Assembly: GCA_045837725.1 (NCBI GenBank)
Contig: JBEWZL010000012.1
Location: 149,421 to 213,420 of the forward strand
Reading direction: 5' to 3'
Source of the DNA: Vermamoeba vermiformis
Lineage: Eukaryota; Tubulinea; Echinamoebida
DNA length: 64,000 bases
In this document: in pieces, positions 46,851 through 60,131 of the stretch
Layout: each line of letters opens with the position of its first letter
Numbering within the stretch: the first letter of the stretch is position 1
Made by a program: the position numbers and the translations under genes
The notes under the pieces: model-generated
What the model saw: the letters and a program-made list of their open reading frames with translations, nothing else
Databases searched by the model: none
What the model was told of the DNA's origin: nothing

Positions 46851-48611
46851 TTACGCGGCGTAAGTAATCGGGAACCAGCCTCGCTGCCCATCCGTTCGCT
46901 TGCCCTCGTACCATTCTCCTTCTTCCGCGTATACTTCCATAGTTTCGCCAGCTATCAACGCAAATTTCTTAATTTAGTAAATTCAGATCAAATCCGTTTA
47001 GCGGCCGGAAGTTTACCGACACGCAATTACCTTTAACGCTAATCTCTCCAATCTGCTCTGCATCGAAATCATATTGCAAGGTGACCTTTTTCAGCAAAGG
47101 ACAATGAATATGCTGACTTTCGTAGCGATCTGTAGGAAGCGGATGTAATGCAGACAAACTCGCTTTAAAAATAAATGGGTTAGTGCCACGAGCGCGCAAT
47201 TCATATTGCCAAGCGGATCGAAGGTTATACGAGTATACCACCATCAAAATGGTAGCCATGAATTTCCGATTTACAAATCCGGATTTGTTGATCGAGCAAC
47301 AGCTACAGCTGTTAAAGCAGGAGGCAATAGAAGAATGATGCGTAATATGATAGTGAAATGAGAAACATGACGTAACTATTGTAAATTTTCGTTGTGAGTC
47401 ACAAAAAACTAAAAATACCTGTATCGGATGTTGCGGGTACCTGGCAACAAGTCAAAAATCATTAATTTTGACAGCAGGATCATTATTACGACTTACCGAT
47501 AGCACCAATTGCATTCTTATAAGAATCTCGCCAGAAATCTCGTCTTTTGCAGATCGCTTTTGCAAGGGAAACCTGAGAACAAAATTAATAGCTTGATCCG
47601 ATCCGAAAATGCATTCAAAACGAGGTCAATCAAAAAGAATCAAGAGTATATGCGATATCGATATGTAGGAGGTGTTCCGATGGTCTATAAACCATTACTA
47701 ATCTGGGTAAACCTCGGACTTTACTCGGTCCAAAAAATTTACGGCCGCAATTTACGGCTCCTTTTCTCTAGATTGGATTTCCTTTGGTTTTCTGCCTCAA
47801 AATGTGGTGACACCAAGGATGGCAAAATATCAATTAGTATATTGAACAGTTCGCGTACCATTTTTCTTGCGGTCCTTGGAATACTTTATGCAGATCCTCC
47901 TTTGCGATGAAAAATTGACCCATAAAATCACGTCCGTGATGATCCCAATCCATACAAACGCATTCAATAGGAGCGTCCAAAGATAGGTCACTATCATAGG
48001 AGTTGGTTAGATTCGGAGTTAATTTACAGGTGCTTTTAATAGTTTCGAATTCCAGATTTACTCTTGTTTATTGCACTGACTTGAATTTCTTGCGATTATT
48101 TGATTGCATATAAGTTGCATATGGTATTATACTAATTTGAAGCGATTTTGAATCGCTAAACTTAGAAGCGTTATTTATAATTACTCGAGCTTCGAATAGG
48201 ATTTTTCCGGACGTCAAAGGCTTAAATCGTTATTTAATACCATAAAGTGATATTAATAGATGTGACCCTATTGAATATTGCAATATTGACTTACTTGAAG
48301 ATGAAGGTCTCGTTCCACTCCGGATTCTGCTCGAAATATTAATTCAATCCACAAGAAAATTTAAAATCGGGTAATTTACATCTATTATATTACATTTATA
48401 TACGCACCAAATTTTGCAATATTTTCTTCGTCTTCTTTTTCTTGTTGCCGGCTGAAATCTTAAGATACGGATCTGATAAGCCGGTTCTGTCCTTTGGTGC
48501 AAGATTTCGTCCTTTAACGACTGCATATGGATGTGTTATATTATGTACTAATTACACATATTTTTGTTTTTCCAAGTGCTTGCCTGTTAATTGTACATCC
48601 GCTCGACTCAT
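46851..48611 (-). CDS. C2-SH3 adaptor protein
   Basis: ATG at 48609-48611, TAA at 46851-46853. The N-terminal C2 domain is spliced from several exons: ADVQLTVVKGRNLAPKDRTG, LSDPYLKIS, EQNPEWNETFIFK, CMDWDHHGRDFMGQFFI and KWFPLQKRSAKDEISGEI. The Asp residues of the calcium-binding loops (KDRTGLSD, DWDHHGRD) are present, so Ca-dependent phospholipid binding is likely. The C-terminus is an SH3 domain split by an intron: VTLQYDFDAEQIGEISVKAG then EWYEGKRTDGQRGWFPITY, with the usual ALYDF-like start, W and P. The first intron appears to use a GC donor (ACA-G|GCAAGC ... GCAG), since no GT donor restores the C2 frame. The protein probably links Ca/lipid signals to Pro-rich partners. The segment between the two domains is short and unresolved. 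Confidence 0.82.
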
Positions 48612-48985
48612 TCTCTTCACGAAAGTTAAATCAATTCAATGTTTGGATCAATGCTGTAGTGCTATATTATAGCTTAATATTGAGGGTAATAATTCTAAAA
48701 GTAACCGCCGATTTGTTTCCTGTTCCTTCGTGGTGCAAAAAATAATGTTTGAAATCCGATCCGGTTTCATTAACGTCTGTCTCACAAAGATTAACGAATA
48801 TTAATATTTATTACAGTGTATGATATAGATTTTTACAAAATCGACAATTAAGTCGCAATAAATAAGGTTGTTGTTAGATGTCGCTTTGACTTCGTAACTG
48901 AAAAAAATATTGCAATGAAAACTCTCCTAATGCTAAACAGACAGAAATTATAGGTATTCTATACTAGTATAGGGCATATCAACTA
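48612..48985. other. Intergenic region upstream of C2-SH3 gene
   Basis: About 370 nt, AT-rich, with no supported feature other than the promoter side of the C2-SH3 gene and the 3' flank of the kelch gene. Confidence 0.4.
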
Positions 48986-51900
48986 CTATCGGACGTTTTC
49001 TCCGTATTCTTCGCTGGAATCCATTGGCAAATCCAGTTGATCTATTGATTGAGTACTAAGCTTCCAATTATCGGCATCTTTGCTACTTCGAGAAGTCTTC
49101 TTAGCCCTAAATACAATTAATGTTATTAAAGGCATACGAATGCATGCGGAAGTTAAAGTACGCAATTCACCGCAAGATCAGATCTTTTTTGGAGCTAAAT
49201 TTAGAGCACAAAATCTCTTGGCTGCATGTTTCTTTAGCTCCCAGGTCACATATTAATAGTATAAGGCATCGAAATGATCATTAGGGCTGCTGACCGGATC
49301 CGTTACAAATTTCGGAAATATAAGGTTAATTTTAGCCTTACGCCACACAACACAAAAAATCTGCCAAAAATATTGATTGATTGTGCTTAATCGGTGGAAC
49401 AAAGGGGCTACTTTCATATCATAATTGAAAGTATTAGCGTTAATGCTTGGGAATTGAAAATATTAAATCGACGACTATCGAATACTAGCGATGACGATAT
49501 ACATATTTAAACATATATAAATCGACAGTTTCAAATCTTTTTCTTATTTTGTTCATGCCAAAAAAACAAAAACAGCCAACAAAATCTCCCAACTTGCCAG
49601 ATCTGCAACACGTATAAACTCTCACTAACGATAATTATAGAAATAATTGCGAAACACGGGATTATGATATATGCATTATAGACGCCGGCTACTAGACTTA
49701 CGTGTTGTTCTGAGAGTTGTCGCCCTTTGGAGTGTTCGGAGCCGAGTTGTTAAACTGTGACATTTGATGCAGATCCACTCCACTCAAATATATCGTTGTG
49801 GTCCTATTCGACGCTGTATCATCGCTCTCGTGATAAAAACTGTTGCTGTCGCTAAAATCATCGTCTTCGCCGCCATTGCTCGTCATACTCGTCATCGAAT
49901 CTTTCTTGCGCAGTGACCGGTCTTCACGAGGACTATAATTGTTGTAATTGGTATTGTTGTTCAGTTGTTGCTGTTGTTGTGACCTTTGAATAGTTTGGAC
50001 CCATAATTGAATGCCTGTATGGACGGCCTGGTCGTACAAAGTGGTGGATGTGGGATCCGCGTTCGTATTGTTGCTTAAGCTCGCAGTAACATTTCGTGAT
50101 AATGTTTCTAATTGAGCATATTGAGGCTTCAAGCAAATTTGATTGTTTTGCTCCATGATGAACGACTTGATGTGTTCATGAATGTACCTTCCTAATAAGG
50201 TAAACGCGTCGAACAATCCTAATCGAGCGTTCATATCATTCAATGCAGACTGTGGGTTCGTATGTGCCGTGAGTGTCATAGTGTCGTAATTCAACTGCGC
50301 AAATGTCACTAGAACATCGTCCTCGTGGAACATGGACACGAGGGGCTCGACCATTTGACGAATTTTCTGCTTCAAGTTGAACACGTTCACGTGATAGGTC
50401 GGGCCTCCAGTGGTCAGAGAGCCGGGCGTGATGCCTGGACCTCCTCGTGGCGACTGTGCGGGTGATGCAGAGACCGCGCTGGTCGGTGTAAGTGGTGCTG
50501 CTTGATCACCTGACAGCGCGACATTGACGATGCGTGACACGAAGAAGTCACGTGCCTTTTGTTTCTCGACCATTATAGCGTCGCGTGCCAGTGTTTCTAT
50601 AACAAAGACGTCAGTCTCAAGCTATCTCCAGACCCGTGAAATTTCACGTACCTAATTTCTGTGGCTCGTACTCCAAGAACTGTTGCACATTGCAGGCACG
50701 CTTTGAGGTCTCGTTGTAAAAATCTTTAATCAGCTTCAAGTGCTGCAGCTCTGTTTGTGCGCGATCCATTTGTCTGAACAACATGTCTTTGGCCCGTTCT
50801 TTTCGTTGAGCGTGATCTTTCTTGCGCAGCTTGTCCAACTCGTTCTTTAATATTTCGGGTGTTAAGGGGCCTATAATCAAGTTGCGGAGTTGAGTTTAAA
50901 CGTCAACATGTCAAATGTATATTCGCGTTTTTGAATCATTTTACCTTGCCATTGAAGTAGATCAGCCAAAACACTAGCAGGCACGACACTAAGGATATTT
51001 TGTGCTAAAAGTATACCAGGATTAATATCATAAGTATAACTCACATCGTTATCATAACACAGAAAAAACACCGTATTTTCGTATGGATCTGCCACAGTAA
51101 ATTACATACCCATTGAATCATTAATAGGGAAGTCGTCGTCTAATATGATCATGATTGTTTTGTACGGGTTAATTCTAGAAGCTTCATATTGCGGGATTTT
51201 GTTATTCGCATAATTTTTAGCAATCTCTACGAACTTCTTTTCCTCTGTTCACGAACGACGATAATTAATCAAATCTGAAGAAACAATACGATATGATAAT
51301 AGGCGAGGGCCTTAATAGTCTCATACCTTTCTTTAGTCGCACACGTTCCATGCCGTCCATCTTGAACGTCTCCCAATCGAACTCGCCCAAAAATTTGTAC
51401 AAGAACGTGTATTTCAATACGGGATTGTAGAACAGTGCGTACCTATTATACGTTATTAGTACATGTATATGAATATGGTTTCGTATAATAGGGATAATTA
51501 GGTACCTAAAGTAAGCTTCCATAATGTGCTTGCGTTCCACGGGGAACGAGAACTTTTTGTTCAACGTGATCTTATTGAATAGATCGCGATAGACCAGTTC
51601 TTGATCATATAACTCGCGAACCATATTGCTGTAGAAATAGGACTTAGTTAAGACTTCACTACGGACGAGCGGATCTAGTCAAAGTAGTTACCTTTCACGT
51701 GCTTTTTGATTGTCACCTTCTTCTCGCGATAACCTTTCTAAGAATGCTATGAGTTCTTGATTAGGTTTCTTATTCTGTCGTGCATAATCTAACGCCGTCC
51801 AGCCATGATTATCCTTTGGCAGATGTATCAGTAACAACTTTTTTACGAAGTTTTTTTAAATCAGATCACGCGTACCTTGATCGTAACAAATGGCGGGAAA

Positions 51901-54900
51901 TAGCCCTTGCTATAGATTAAGAGCTCTATAATATCCATACGGCCAGTTTTAGCTGTAAAAGAATAAAATTAGTACTAAATCGGAGATTTCGGGTGTAAAA
52001 TCTTTGTGTGGAGAATTACCTGCAAAATGCAATGATGTGGCACCAGATTCATCGCGGTCTTTAATATCAAAGCCCTTTTCAATGCATTTTTTGACCTTTT
52101 TGATCTGTTCTTTTTGAATTGCGTGAATCAACTTGATATTGTGCACATTTTTCACTTCACGTTTTCGTTGTTCCAACAACTTTTCTAACATCTATTGATT
52201 TGCAATATTATAGTTAGCTCAATATAATATAACCTTACTACTATCTTACCTCGCGCTCGCTTTGCAGTTTCGCTTGTTCTTGCTGCATTATTTCTTCCTT
52301 GAGTACCACTTGTTGGATGCGTTGTTCGAGCTCCTCTCGGTCTTTCTGTAATATAGGAATATTAATACCGATACTAATCATGATTCGTAGGTCTCGGCTC
52401 AACAACATTTAAGGCATTTTCGATCGACTTACTGATAATTTCTCGGTCAATTCGCTCGTCCTTTCGAGCAGTTCGAGTTGTTGTTTTTCCAACACTTGTT
52501 TGTCTTCGTCAATTTCTCGCAACTGTCTCTTCAGGTCCTATAAGCACCACATTAGTACTGCTTATTATAAAGTCACAATACACGCGAGTTTTCGTACTTC
52601 GATCTGTCGCAATATTGCGGCGCTTTCAAGTTGTTGCTTGTCAGCCATGTCACGCAACTTGAGTTCTTGTTGCATGACAGCTGCTTCGCGGTCAGCAAGC
52701 TCGCTTTCACGCTTCAACAACGTCAGTTTTTGTTCGGTAAGTCCTGCTAGTTCGTGGCTCCAATCAACCAACAATTTTTCACGGGGAGTCGAGGCCTTCA
52801 TCATCGCCAAATGTGACTCGAGCGCACTGTCGCTACTAAGGCTAGTGACAGTATTACCATGGCTATTGCTAGTCCGTGGAGACTTTCGAAGCTTTGGATC
52901 TTGCTTCCGCTCCGCTTGTTTCTGTTCGAACTCACGCCAAAACTCTAACGGCCTTAGACTCGAGGACCGTTCAATCCTAAACAAAAAAAGTACAATCGAT
53001 TAAATGGTGTCACGCGTTGTGAATTGGATCACAGATGATACGCACTTGGGTTTTTTCGTGGGAATGGCAGGCAAACTTTTCTTAGGAGGACGTCGTTTTG
53101 TCATTTCAGAAGCAGGTCCGTCGCGTTCTATAATAAAAATTAATATTGTAAGTTCGTGCTAGCAATTCAATTGAATCTCGTAACAAAAAATATACGGATA
53201 AAGTTTTGCAGAAATGCAACGAAAGGACAAAATAACAAAAATACTAAATAATTAGCGTAATTATATCATAAAATAATGTTATATTATTAAGCTGGTCATT
53301 TGTGCGGGTGTACCTGGAGATTGCGGCGGAGATCTAGGTGAAGTTCGCATCACGATGCTGCTTTGGGGACCAGCATTCACGGTGCTATTAATATCACGAG
53401 GAGAGCCCGGCTTCTTCTTCATGTTTTCAATGAGTTTGTTCATGGCAATCACTTTGTTCATTTCTTCTTGCAGCTCAGTTCGGTACTTGGCCACGACGAC
53501 TTTATTGTTCTCTCGTTCGTGGTATAACTGCTGCGTCAATAGCCTTATCTGGTGCACCAAATCTGCTTTGCCCACGTGCTCCATAGCTTCTTCTTGCACT
53601 AGAAAAATAGAACCAGTTCAGATCAGATCCGCTCACGCACTAACGTTGCATTATACTGTCAGTTAATATATTAAGCGTACCTTCAGGGACAGTCAAATCT
53701 TTATCCGTAGACATAGGTCCATTCGATGATCCGTTGCTCGTGGGACCTTCTGTTGGTTCAGGATTGACGTTATTGTTTTGCAGATCTACTGACCCGTGCC
53801 CGTCTGGACCTAACGCAGCGGGATCTCCAATGCCTAAATATCATTGGTCAATTCCAGATAAAATAGCACGAAGCGGTAACAATCTAGATTAAACTAAGAA
53901 TGCCAGATCTGTCGAAGTACGTGTAACGATCACGCGGATCGTCCATAAAAATTGTATTATTAGCGTTTGGTTGCAATACTTACCAGTAATGAAATAAACT
54001 CGGTCAGTTGGCATGCTCTCCAAGGTCACGGAGTTCTTGCCACCGAACAACACGATGCGTGTGCCGAACACAGAAGCGGTGTGACCGAAGTAGCTGAATG
54101 ATCGTACATTCGTGGGTCCCGAGGTCGATCGAATCCTCCTAGTTTTCCAACTCAGGTCCTCTATATAAGCGCAGAGTAGTTAGGTAAAGGTAAGGTGGAT
54201 CCACCGATAGAATTATCGTACCGCAGTCTAGAACATATATCCTGTCTTCATCTGTCATGCCATCTTCTAGCACTCCACCAGCAATAACAATTTTGTTACC
54301 GCCCACAGTTGCTGCAGTGTGCCATGCACGTGGCGGGGGTGGTGTTCCGAGCATTTGTGTTCGTTGCATTGTATTTGCATCTGTTACGATAATAGTATTA
54401 ACAATAGGTAATATAATTCGGAGGTGGCGGGTATGATACTAAACTGTTATTATTAGTCTTTAAAAATACGTACCAGTGTCAAAAATGTACACGTCATTGA
54501 ACAGGTTTCGTTCTTTTTCACCGCCAAAGAAAACAATTCTTCGATCTACTAACGACGCAGAATGTCCTCTACGGTCATGCGGAACATCTCCGTTGAACGG
54601 TAACTTGCTCCAAATCTTCTTTGCTGTTCGAATTTAAAATTAAGTAAACGGCTCTAAAAATAGGCGGTAAAATTTTCTTTTGATAAAAAAGGCATCGTTA
54701 GCTGTACAGATGCAATTACAATGCTATATCGATATAAAAACCACGATGGATTAGCCGAACGAATAGTTTTTCCGCATTACGTACCAATGTCGTACACGTG
54801 CATATCGTTGTAATAATATCCCGATCCAGTACCGCCAAAAATATACATCTTCTTGTTCAATAGTGTCGCAGTGTGGCCTGTTCTATAAGGCGCAGAACCT

Positions 54901-56216
54901 CTGAAGTTAGATTGCCTCCACTTCATTTTCTCTGGATCGACAAAGACCAGATCCGGATAAGTACTTTTTTCATCCAAAATTACTCAATAGCGCTACGTAC
55001 CGGTGTTTAATACATATAATTCATTCGTATCGGCCGATCCAGCTTTTGTTCCGCCAAAGACATATAATTTCCGCCCGACAACTACGGCTGAATGACCGTA
55101 ACGCGGCTAAGAAAAAAAAAATTAGGCTTGATTGAATGCTTAGGAAAAACGAGCATTTAAGAATTTAAGAGTCTAGTATGATTATATGCGAGTATAAGCT
55201 GATTAAAGATTCTAAATGCTAGTTGGCTACATATTTCCTTTTAAGGCGCATTTTCGGCGTTAATTAATGTTAAAGTTAAGTGTGATACGCTTTATCCCGC
55301 TACTAACCTTAGGAACGCTGCCCGTAGTGTTACATTGCACCCATTTCATCGACCCTAAATAAAAATGAGATAAATATTCAATTTCGAGCGGATCCGCATA
55401 AAATGAGCTTTAAATGGATACAAATTTAAAAATAAAAGCTAAATTAGCATGACGAAATAAAGAATGGCCATATATGTTCGAATATAGGCCAATAGCAAAT
55501 GTTAGAAATAGCATATCAATTTGATTTTGTAACAAACTCTAAAAGATTTTGCTGGAATATGTCATGTGAAGTGACTATGGAAAAATAAATAACTAAATAA
55601 ATAATAAATAACGTTAGCATTGGGGTCAATTAGCTTGTGTTATGGATTTACGTTGTGAATCTGACATTTTAGATCTTTTACCTGGATCGAACATATGAAG
55701 ATCGCTAAACACTGTAAATTCATTTCTTCCTCCAAACACTAACATTGAGGCACCTACGACGCATGTTGAGTGCCAGTGACGGTTAGCTGGGATCTGCAAT
55801 TACGAAAAAATGATTATTAATTGCAATTTTAAAGCCGAATAGGATTAATTACGATACTATAATACATTTTAAATAGGAAATAATTATAAATTAGAAAATA
55901 AATGGTATTCCATTGCAAAATAAAATATTATCAATATTTCCGTTTCAGATATTATTGAATCTCCCATTATCTCCCGAAGACCTACTTCTCCATTAACTAT
56001 TTCATATTTAATCTCGCATTTAGTAGATTCTCGTTTTTTGGCGGGACTGGAAGTGGCATTCAGATCTCGAATGACTTTATCCTCGTCCTCGGAATTAGAA
56101 CTACTCTTTTCTATAATATGCTCTTCAATGACTTCATCTTCTCCGTCTTTTTTCTTCTTATTGACAAGCCGCAGACTCTTTAGAGAATCCAAACGCTTGC
56201 GAATGGATTGCGACAT
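48986..56216 (-). CDS. Large kelch / coiled-coil / ankyrin protein
   Basis: Start MSQSIRKRLDSLKSLRLVNK at 56216, end TAG at 48986, with the last intron (about 49,108-49,698) unusually long. Domains in order: a basic/acidic N-terminus; six kelch repeats forming a beta-propeller (IPANRHWHSTCVVG..LVFGG; KPRYGHSAVVVGRKLYVFGG; YRTGHTATLLNKKMYIFGG; DRRGHSASLVDRRIVFFGG; PRAWHTAATVGGNKIVIAGG; FGHTASVFGTRIVLFGG); a Ser/Pro linker with a short coiled coil (LLTQQLYHERENNKVVVAKY); a long coiled coil (about 52,250-52,980, ELKLRDMADKQQLESAAIL); ankyrin repeats (DESGATSLHFA, DNHGWTALDYARQNKKP, about 51,780-52,060); then a C-terminal half with FLYKFLGEFDWETFKMDG and a helical stretch (DRAQTELQHLKLIKDFYNET) I do not recognise. 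The tail is Ser/Asn-rich. Likely a cortical or vesicle scaffold; the role is inferred only from the domains. Confidence 0.8.
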
Positions 56217-56714
56217 CTAGGAATTGTTCGTTTGGCTATTCTATAATATTACCGCATATAAATCTATCATTTTAATGTATTGTTGCAGCCTGGGCTGAAG
56301 AGAACAAAAAAGACTTCGTAATTGAACGTGTGCACAAAATGTCGAACACAAAAATAAGATTCCATCTACTCAATAATCCAAACGATTACTGACTATAGTA
56401 GGTCATCCTTTAAACTGTTGCTTAACCGTATTTCTCGGGTTTCTCTCGAGCAGTGGATCCGCTCCTGGCGATTTTAATGCCTAATTTTGGAAACAACTCG
56501 GAGCTGGCCCGATAGCACCTACAGCTGTGCAAACTATATATTAAGGAATAGCAGTCCATATTTAGTCGTATGAGTTTGAATTATTGTTTACCATTCCAAC
56601 AAAATCTTTTGATATTCATTGTAAAAATCAAATCTAGCCCAACAACCGTTTGAAATTCCAATGTAAATGAATTCATTCGTTTAATCATTAGGTTTATTAT
56701 ACATGTTATAGTTT
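56217..56714. other. Spacer between kelch gene promoter and ferroportin 3' end
   Basis: About 500 nt with no supported gene or RNA. Confidence 0.4.
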
Positions 56715-59258
56715 TCAATTTGTTATTGTTTGCACGCGTCGCAAAAACTTTCTCGCCCAGATGCTGTACAAAACTGCGCCGCATGCAACTGAACCCACTG
56801 AAGTCAATACCAAATAGACGTAGTCTTCAGGGTCACTAGAAATGAAACAATTAATAAATAACCGAAGAAAATGCGTCTCTCGTGTAACGATCGGATTGCG
56901 TCTCTAAAGAACATAGTAGAGCAGTTCTAAAGAGATCTAAACCGATAATTTGTATAATATGAGGATATGTGTACTTCGTAAAATTATTAGATAAGAGCTA
57001 TATAGTTTTCTAATAAAGATCTTTTTCGGTACACAGCGAGATCGAGTGAGATCGATTTACATACCTTGCTATAATACCCAATGCATAGCTCATCAATGCA
57101 AACACATTCGTGAGCGAGTATTCAACCGAATTAACGACGCCTCGCTCTTCTTCTCGAACATGAAGTTGCATCATCTGCGTTTCAATTAAATCGAACGACC
57201 ACAAAGGCGCCTATGTAAATGACCTTATTAATACAATACATGGCACCGCAAGTTAGACTAGCTTAAATAATAATTCCAAAGTTCACAAACGAGATTCAGG
57301 GAAGTGTGGATCGACTCCATGAATCCGGATAAAATATTTGATTTGTAAGTTACTTGATAAAGAATATGACGTACCCTAGACAGAATGATCGGTACCAAGA
57401 AGAACCAGACGTTGATATCGAAGTAGAAGTAGGGAACAGCACCTGCGATCAGTACGAGCTGGAACCAAATTGAATAAAGACCCGTAATTTCCAATCCAAA
57501 CTATAAATGCACCATCAGTACCCCAAATACATGTTTGTAGTACAGATGCTAATTGATTTAGCTGAACGAAACGCAAACTCGAGCTCCATCCGCAACCAGT
57601 AATTCCATTTCTTCGTTATATAACTTGACGTACCTTAGATATGAGCCACGGAGTCAAAAATGTAGCAGTAATACCAAAAGTCGAAGCTAGAGCTTGAAAT
57701 ACACCGACTTCAATGCTCGAAACATCGCGTGTACCCAAGTACGCTAACGAAAAACAGATCAGCTAAAGAACTTTAAATTGCACATAGTATGAAAGCATAT
57801 ACGCTGTTATAACGATTTGTAGTATTAAGTTGATTTTTGAAAGGATCCAAATTTTTCTCAGATCGTGTAACGGACAGATGTAGGATTGGGTTGTTGTATA
57901 GAAGTTCAATAAATACGTACCTGTCATTAATGAGCCAGGGCTAAGCACAGTCAAGTACAGGAACACATAAGCAAAGCTGCCTAAGAATACTGACTGCGCG
58001 AAGTACAACTTCCAGCCCTTGAAAATCATCAACAGTTGATTAGGCTTGCGCTTAGGTGGATCAGGTGGCGGCGGGGCTTGAATTTCATCGGAGTTCACGT
58101 CGAGTTGTGGATTTGGTGCTGCTGCGTGGTTTGTGCTCGGGATCTCTTCATCTTCTACATTTTCTTCGTAAAATCCTCCTTTAGGCATTGCTAATTGCGG
58201 TACCTCTCGATAAATGAAATGGTACATAGTCATTTCTATGAATAAATACGATTAGTAAGCGTTTCTGGCAGTTCCTTGCTTTAACCGATCCTCGATCTAC
58301 TACATAAAGCTGAATTCAAACAGCTCAATATGTATATTAGCGAATAATATATATGAGATATGTTGCGCTTAACATTCAATATGAGCGCATTGTATAAAGT
58401 GCAAGGTACATCCGCCGAAGCGTGTACTGGCTTGAATAAGACTTACCAGGAAAGAACGAGCATATATTCCATGCAGATACAAATATGAGCGAGACATACA
58501 CCCCTGCAAACTGCAACAATGCGCTGAATACTACTGGCGTAAACACTTTACAAAACAAGTCGATCCGACGCACGTTGGCATTAGTCTCTGTAATAATATT
58601 ACGTTAAGATTATATTGTAATGGAGACTATAATATGAGTAATATTAGTATTAATTTAACGAAGGCGTACCTGATAATCGTTTTTCAGCCGCTGGATGTGT
58701 TTTACATAACACGATCGTCCAATCTTTCGCAATTGAAATCTAGGAATATAATATTAATATTGTACTAATATATTATCCTATCAATGCTTACACTTGTAGC
58801 CATTGAAGCTACGGCTGATGTTGCAGAAAAAACATTGAGTGCGATGAATAATAGGATAAAACCAGCCGATTTAGGGGGCAGATCCTATACGGAAATAAGA
58901 GGTTATTATGATTATACTTTATTATGATAATAGACACTACTTACGTTATCAGCCGGAAAAAAGCGAAAAATTAATATTAACAATACAAAACTGATTATTA
59001 CAGAAGTGTTCTGCGATACCAATGATATTCTAATCACTATAATATGACAATATGAGTCATATAATACCAATATAGACCATATCTAGTGTTGTACGCACCT
59101 TTCAATCGGTTGTATTTATCGATCCAGTAGCCGACGGCAGATCCAGTCAGAATTACTGCTAGCGTCGCTACAAATGATAGTATACTAGGCAATAATAAAG
59201 AGCCACGATACAGTTCTGAGAATAGAAGCGGCACTGAGAACGTCCACATTTTTTTTTT

Positions 59259-59298
<40 letters not shown>

Positions 59299-60131
59299 TT
59301 TTTTTTTGTTTTTTTTTCTTTTTTTTCGCTTTTCTCTATCTTTTGTTGTTCTTTTTTGTTTTTTTTTGAGAGTCGGTGGTGTAGGAGGGTGGGGGTTTGT
59401 AGTGACACGCGATGGTGGGGTGGCTAGGTGGGGGGGCGAGTTGGCAAGCGCTGTGATGGCTAAGACAGTGGGTCGTGGGCGAAGGCGTCAGTAGGAGGGG
59501 GGGGGAGTTGGCAGGAGCAAGGCGTGCGGAGGGAGCGGGCGGCGGGCGGGGAGGGGGGGCACAAGAGAGGGGGGCGGGGGGGAGGAGCGGGGGGGAGGGC
59601 GGGGGGGAGGGGTCTCAGTACGACTTCGTCCCCGATCTCCCTACAAAATTATCGGGTATTTAGAAAAAGCACGAAAATGCGAAATACATTTGAAAACGAG
59701 CTTACCCATGATGATAGGAACGTGGCTATATACAAAAAATAATAGGGCTCTACAAGCAACGTAAGCATCTGTATCCGAAAGGCGGGCATCGATAAAAACC
59801 CGCAATTTGACACAAAAAACATCACAACAATTATTTTGTGTTATATATAGGCATTATATCATTTTTATAAAGAGGTAAAGAGTATATTAATTAATCAATA
59901 AATATGGCGCCAATTTGAAAATGAGAAAAATATTATTTGAAATTGGATTGATCGTTAATTATAAGCACATAATTAAATACGCTACTTACTATATGATATT
60001 ACAGAATATATTGAATTCAAATCTTGTTGCCTTCGTTGCTCGAGATCGTCGTCTTCAATCTGCTTGTCTAAATCGTCTGCTTCAAGCGGGACGGTGTCTC
60101 GTGTATTTTTAGTGGCATTATTCAATTCCAT
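56715..60131 (-). CDS. SLC40A1: Ferroportin (iron exporter, SLC40 family), exon split by a 382-bp block
   Basis: A multi-pass membrane iron(II) exporter. Starts MELNNATKNTRDTVPLEADD at 60131 and ends SIWARKFLRRVQTITN at 56715. The N-terminal core matches animal ferroportin: PYYFLYIATFLSSW, GDR, then MWTFSVPLLFSELYRGSLLL and VGYWIDKYNRLK (human: [21 protein letters not shown]). The late segment LWSFDLIETQMMQLHVREEE and RGVVNSVEYSLTNVFALM matches the human WSFDLTVTQLLQ...SERGIINGVQN region. A long cytosolic loop with Glu/Pro-rich sequence (IPSTNHAAAPNPQLDVNSDE) lies at the position of the human large loop. The exon GGA-GAT-CGG | ATG-TGG-ACG is interrupted between CGG and ATG by 59250-59631; as written, the gene would be non-functional. 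Without that block, the frame and the family alignment run straight through. Likely role: iron export from phagosomes or the cell. Confidence 0.88.
59250..59631. other. Foreign-looking low-complexity block inside a ferroportin exon
   Basis: 382 nt whose composition differs sharply from the genome. The plus strand begins with about 60 T and ends as G-rich sequence (runs of G5-G9). The left flank ends CCACAT and the right flank resumes CCGATCTCC, adjoining a normal splice acceptor. On the minus strand the right junction reads AGATCGG, identical to the first bases of the common Illumina adapter, then a degenerate C-rich stretch and poly-A. No target-site duplication was found. An assembly or read-through artefact is the simplest explanation. 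Confidence 0.75.

Noticed and set aside
47509-47910. 133-codon plus-strand frame
   Set aside because: It overlaps antisense C2-domain exons and an intron of the C2-SH3 gene; no coding character.
52500-53003. 167-codon plus-strand frame, Ser/Cys-rich
   Set aside because: Antisense shadow of the long coiled-coil exons of the kelch/ankyrin gene.
59306-59742. Three overlapping plus-strand frames rich in Gly, Arg and Glu
   Set aside because: They are translations of the G-rich low-complexity block inside the ferroportin exon, not genes.
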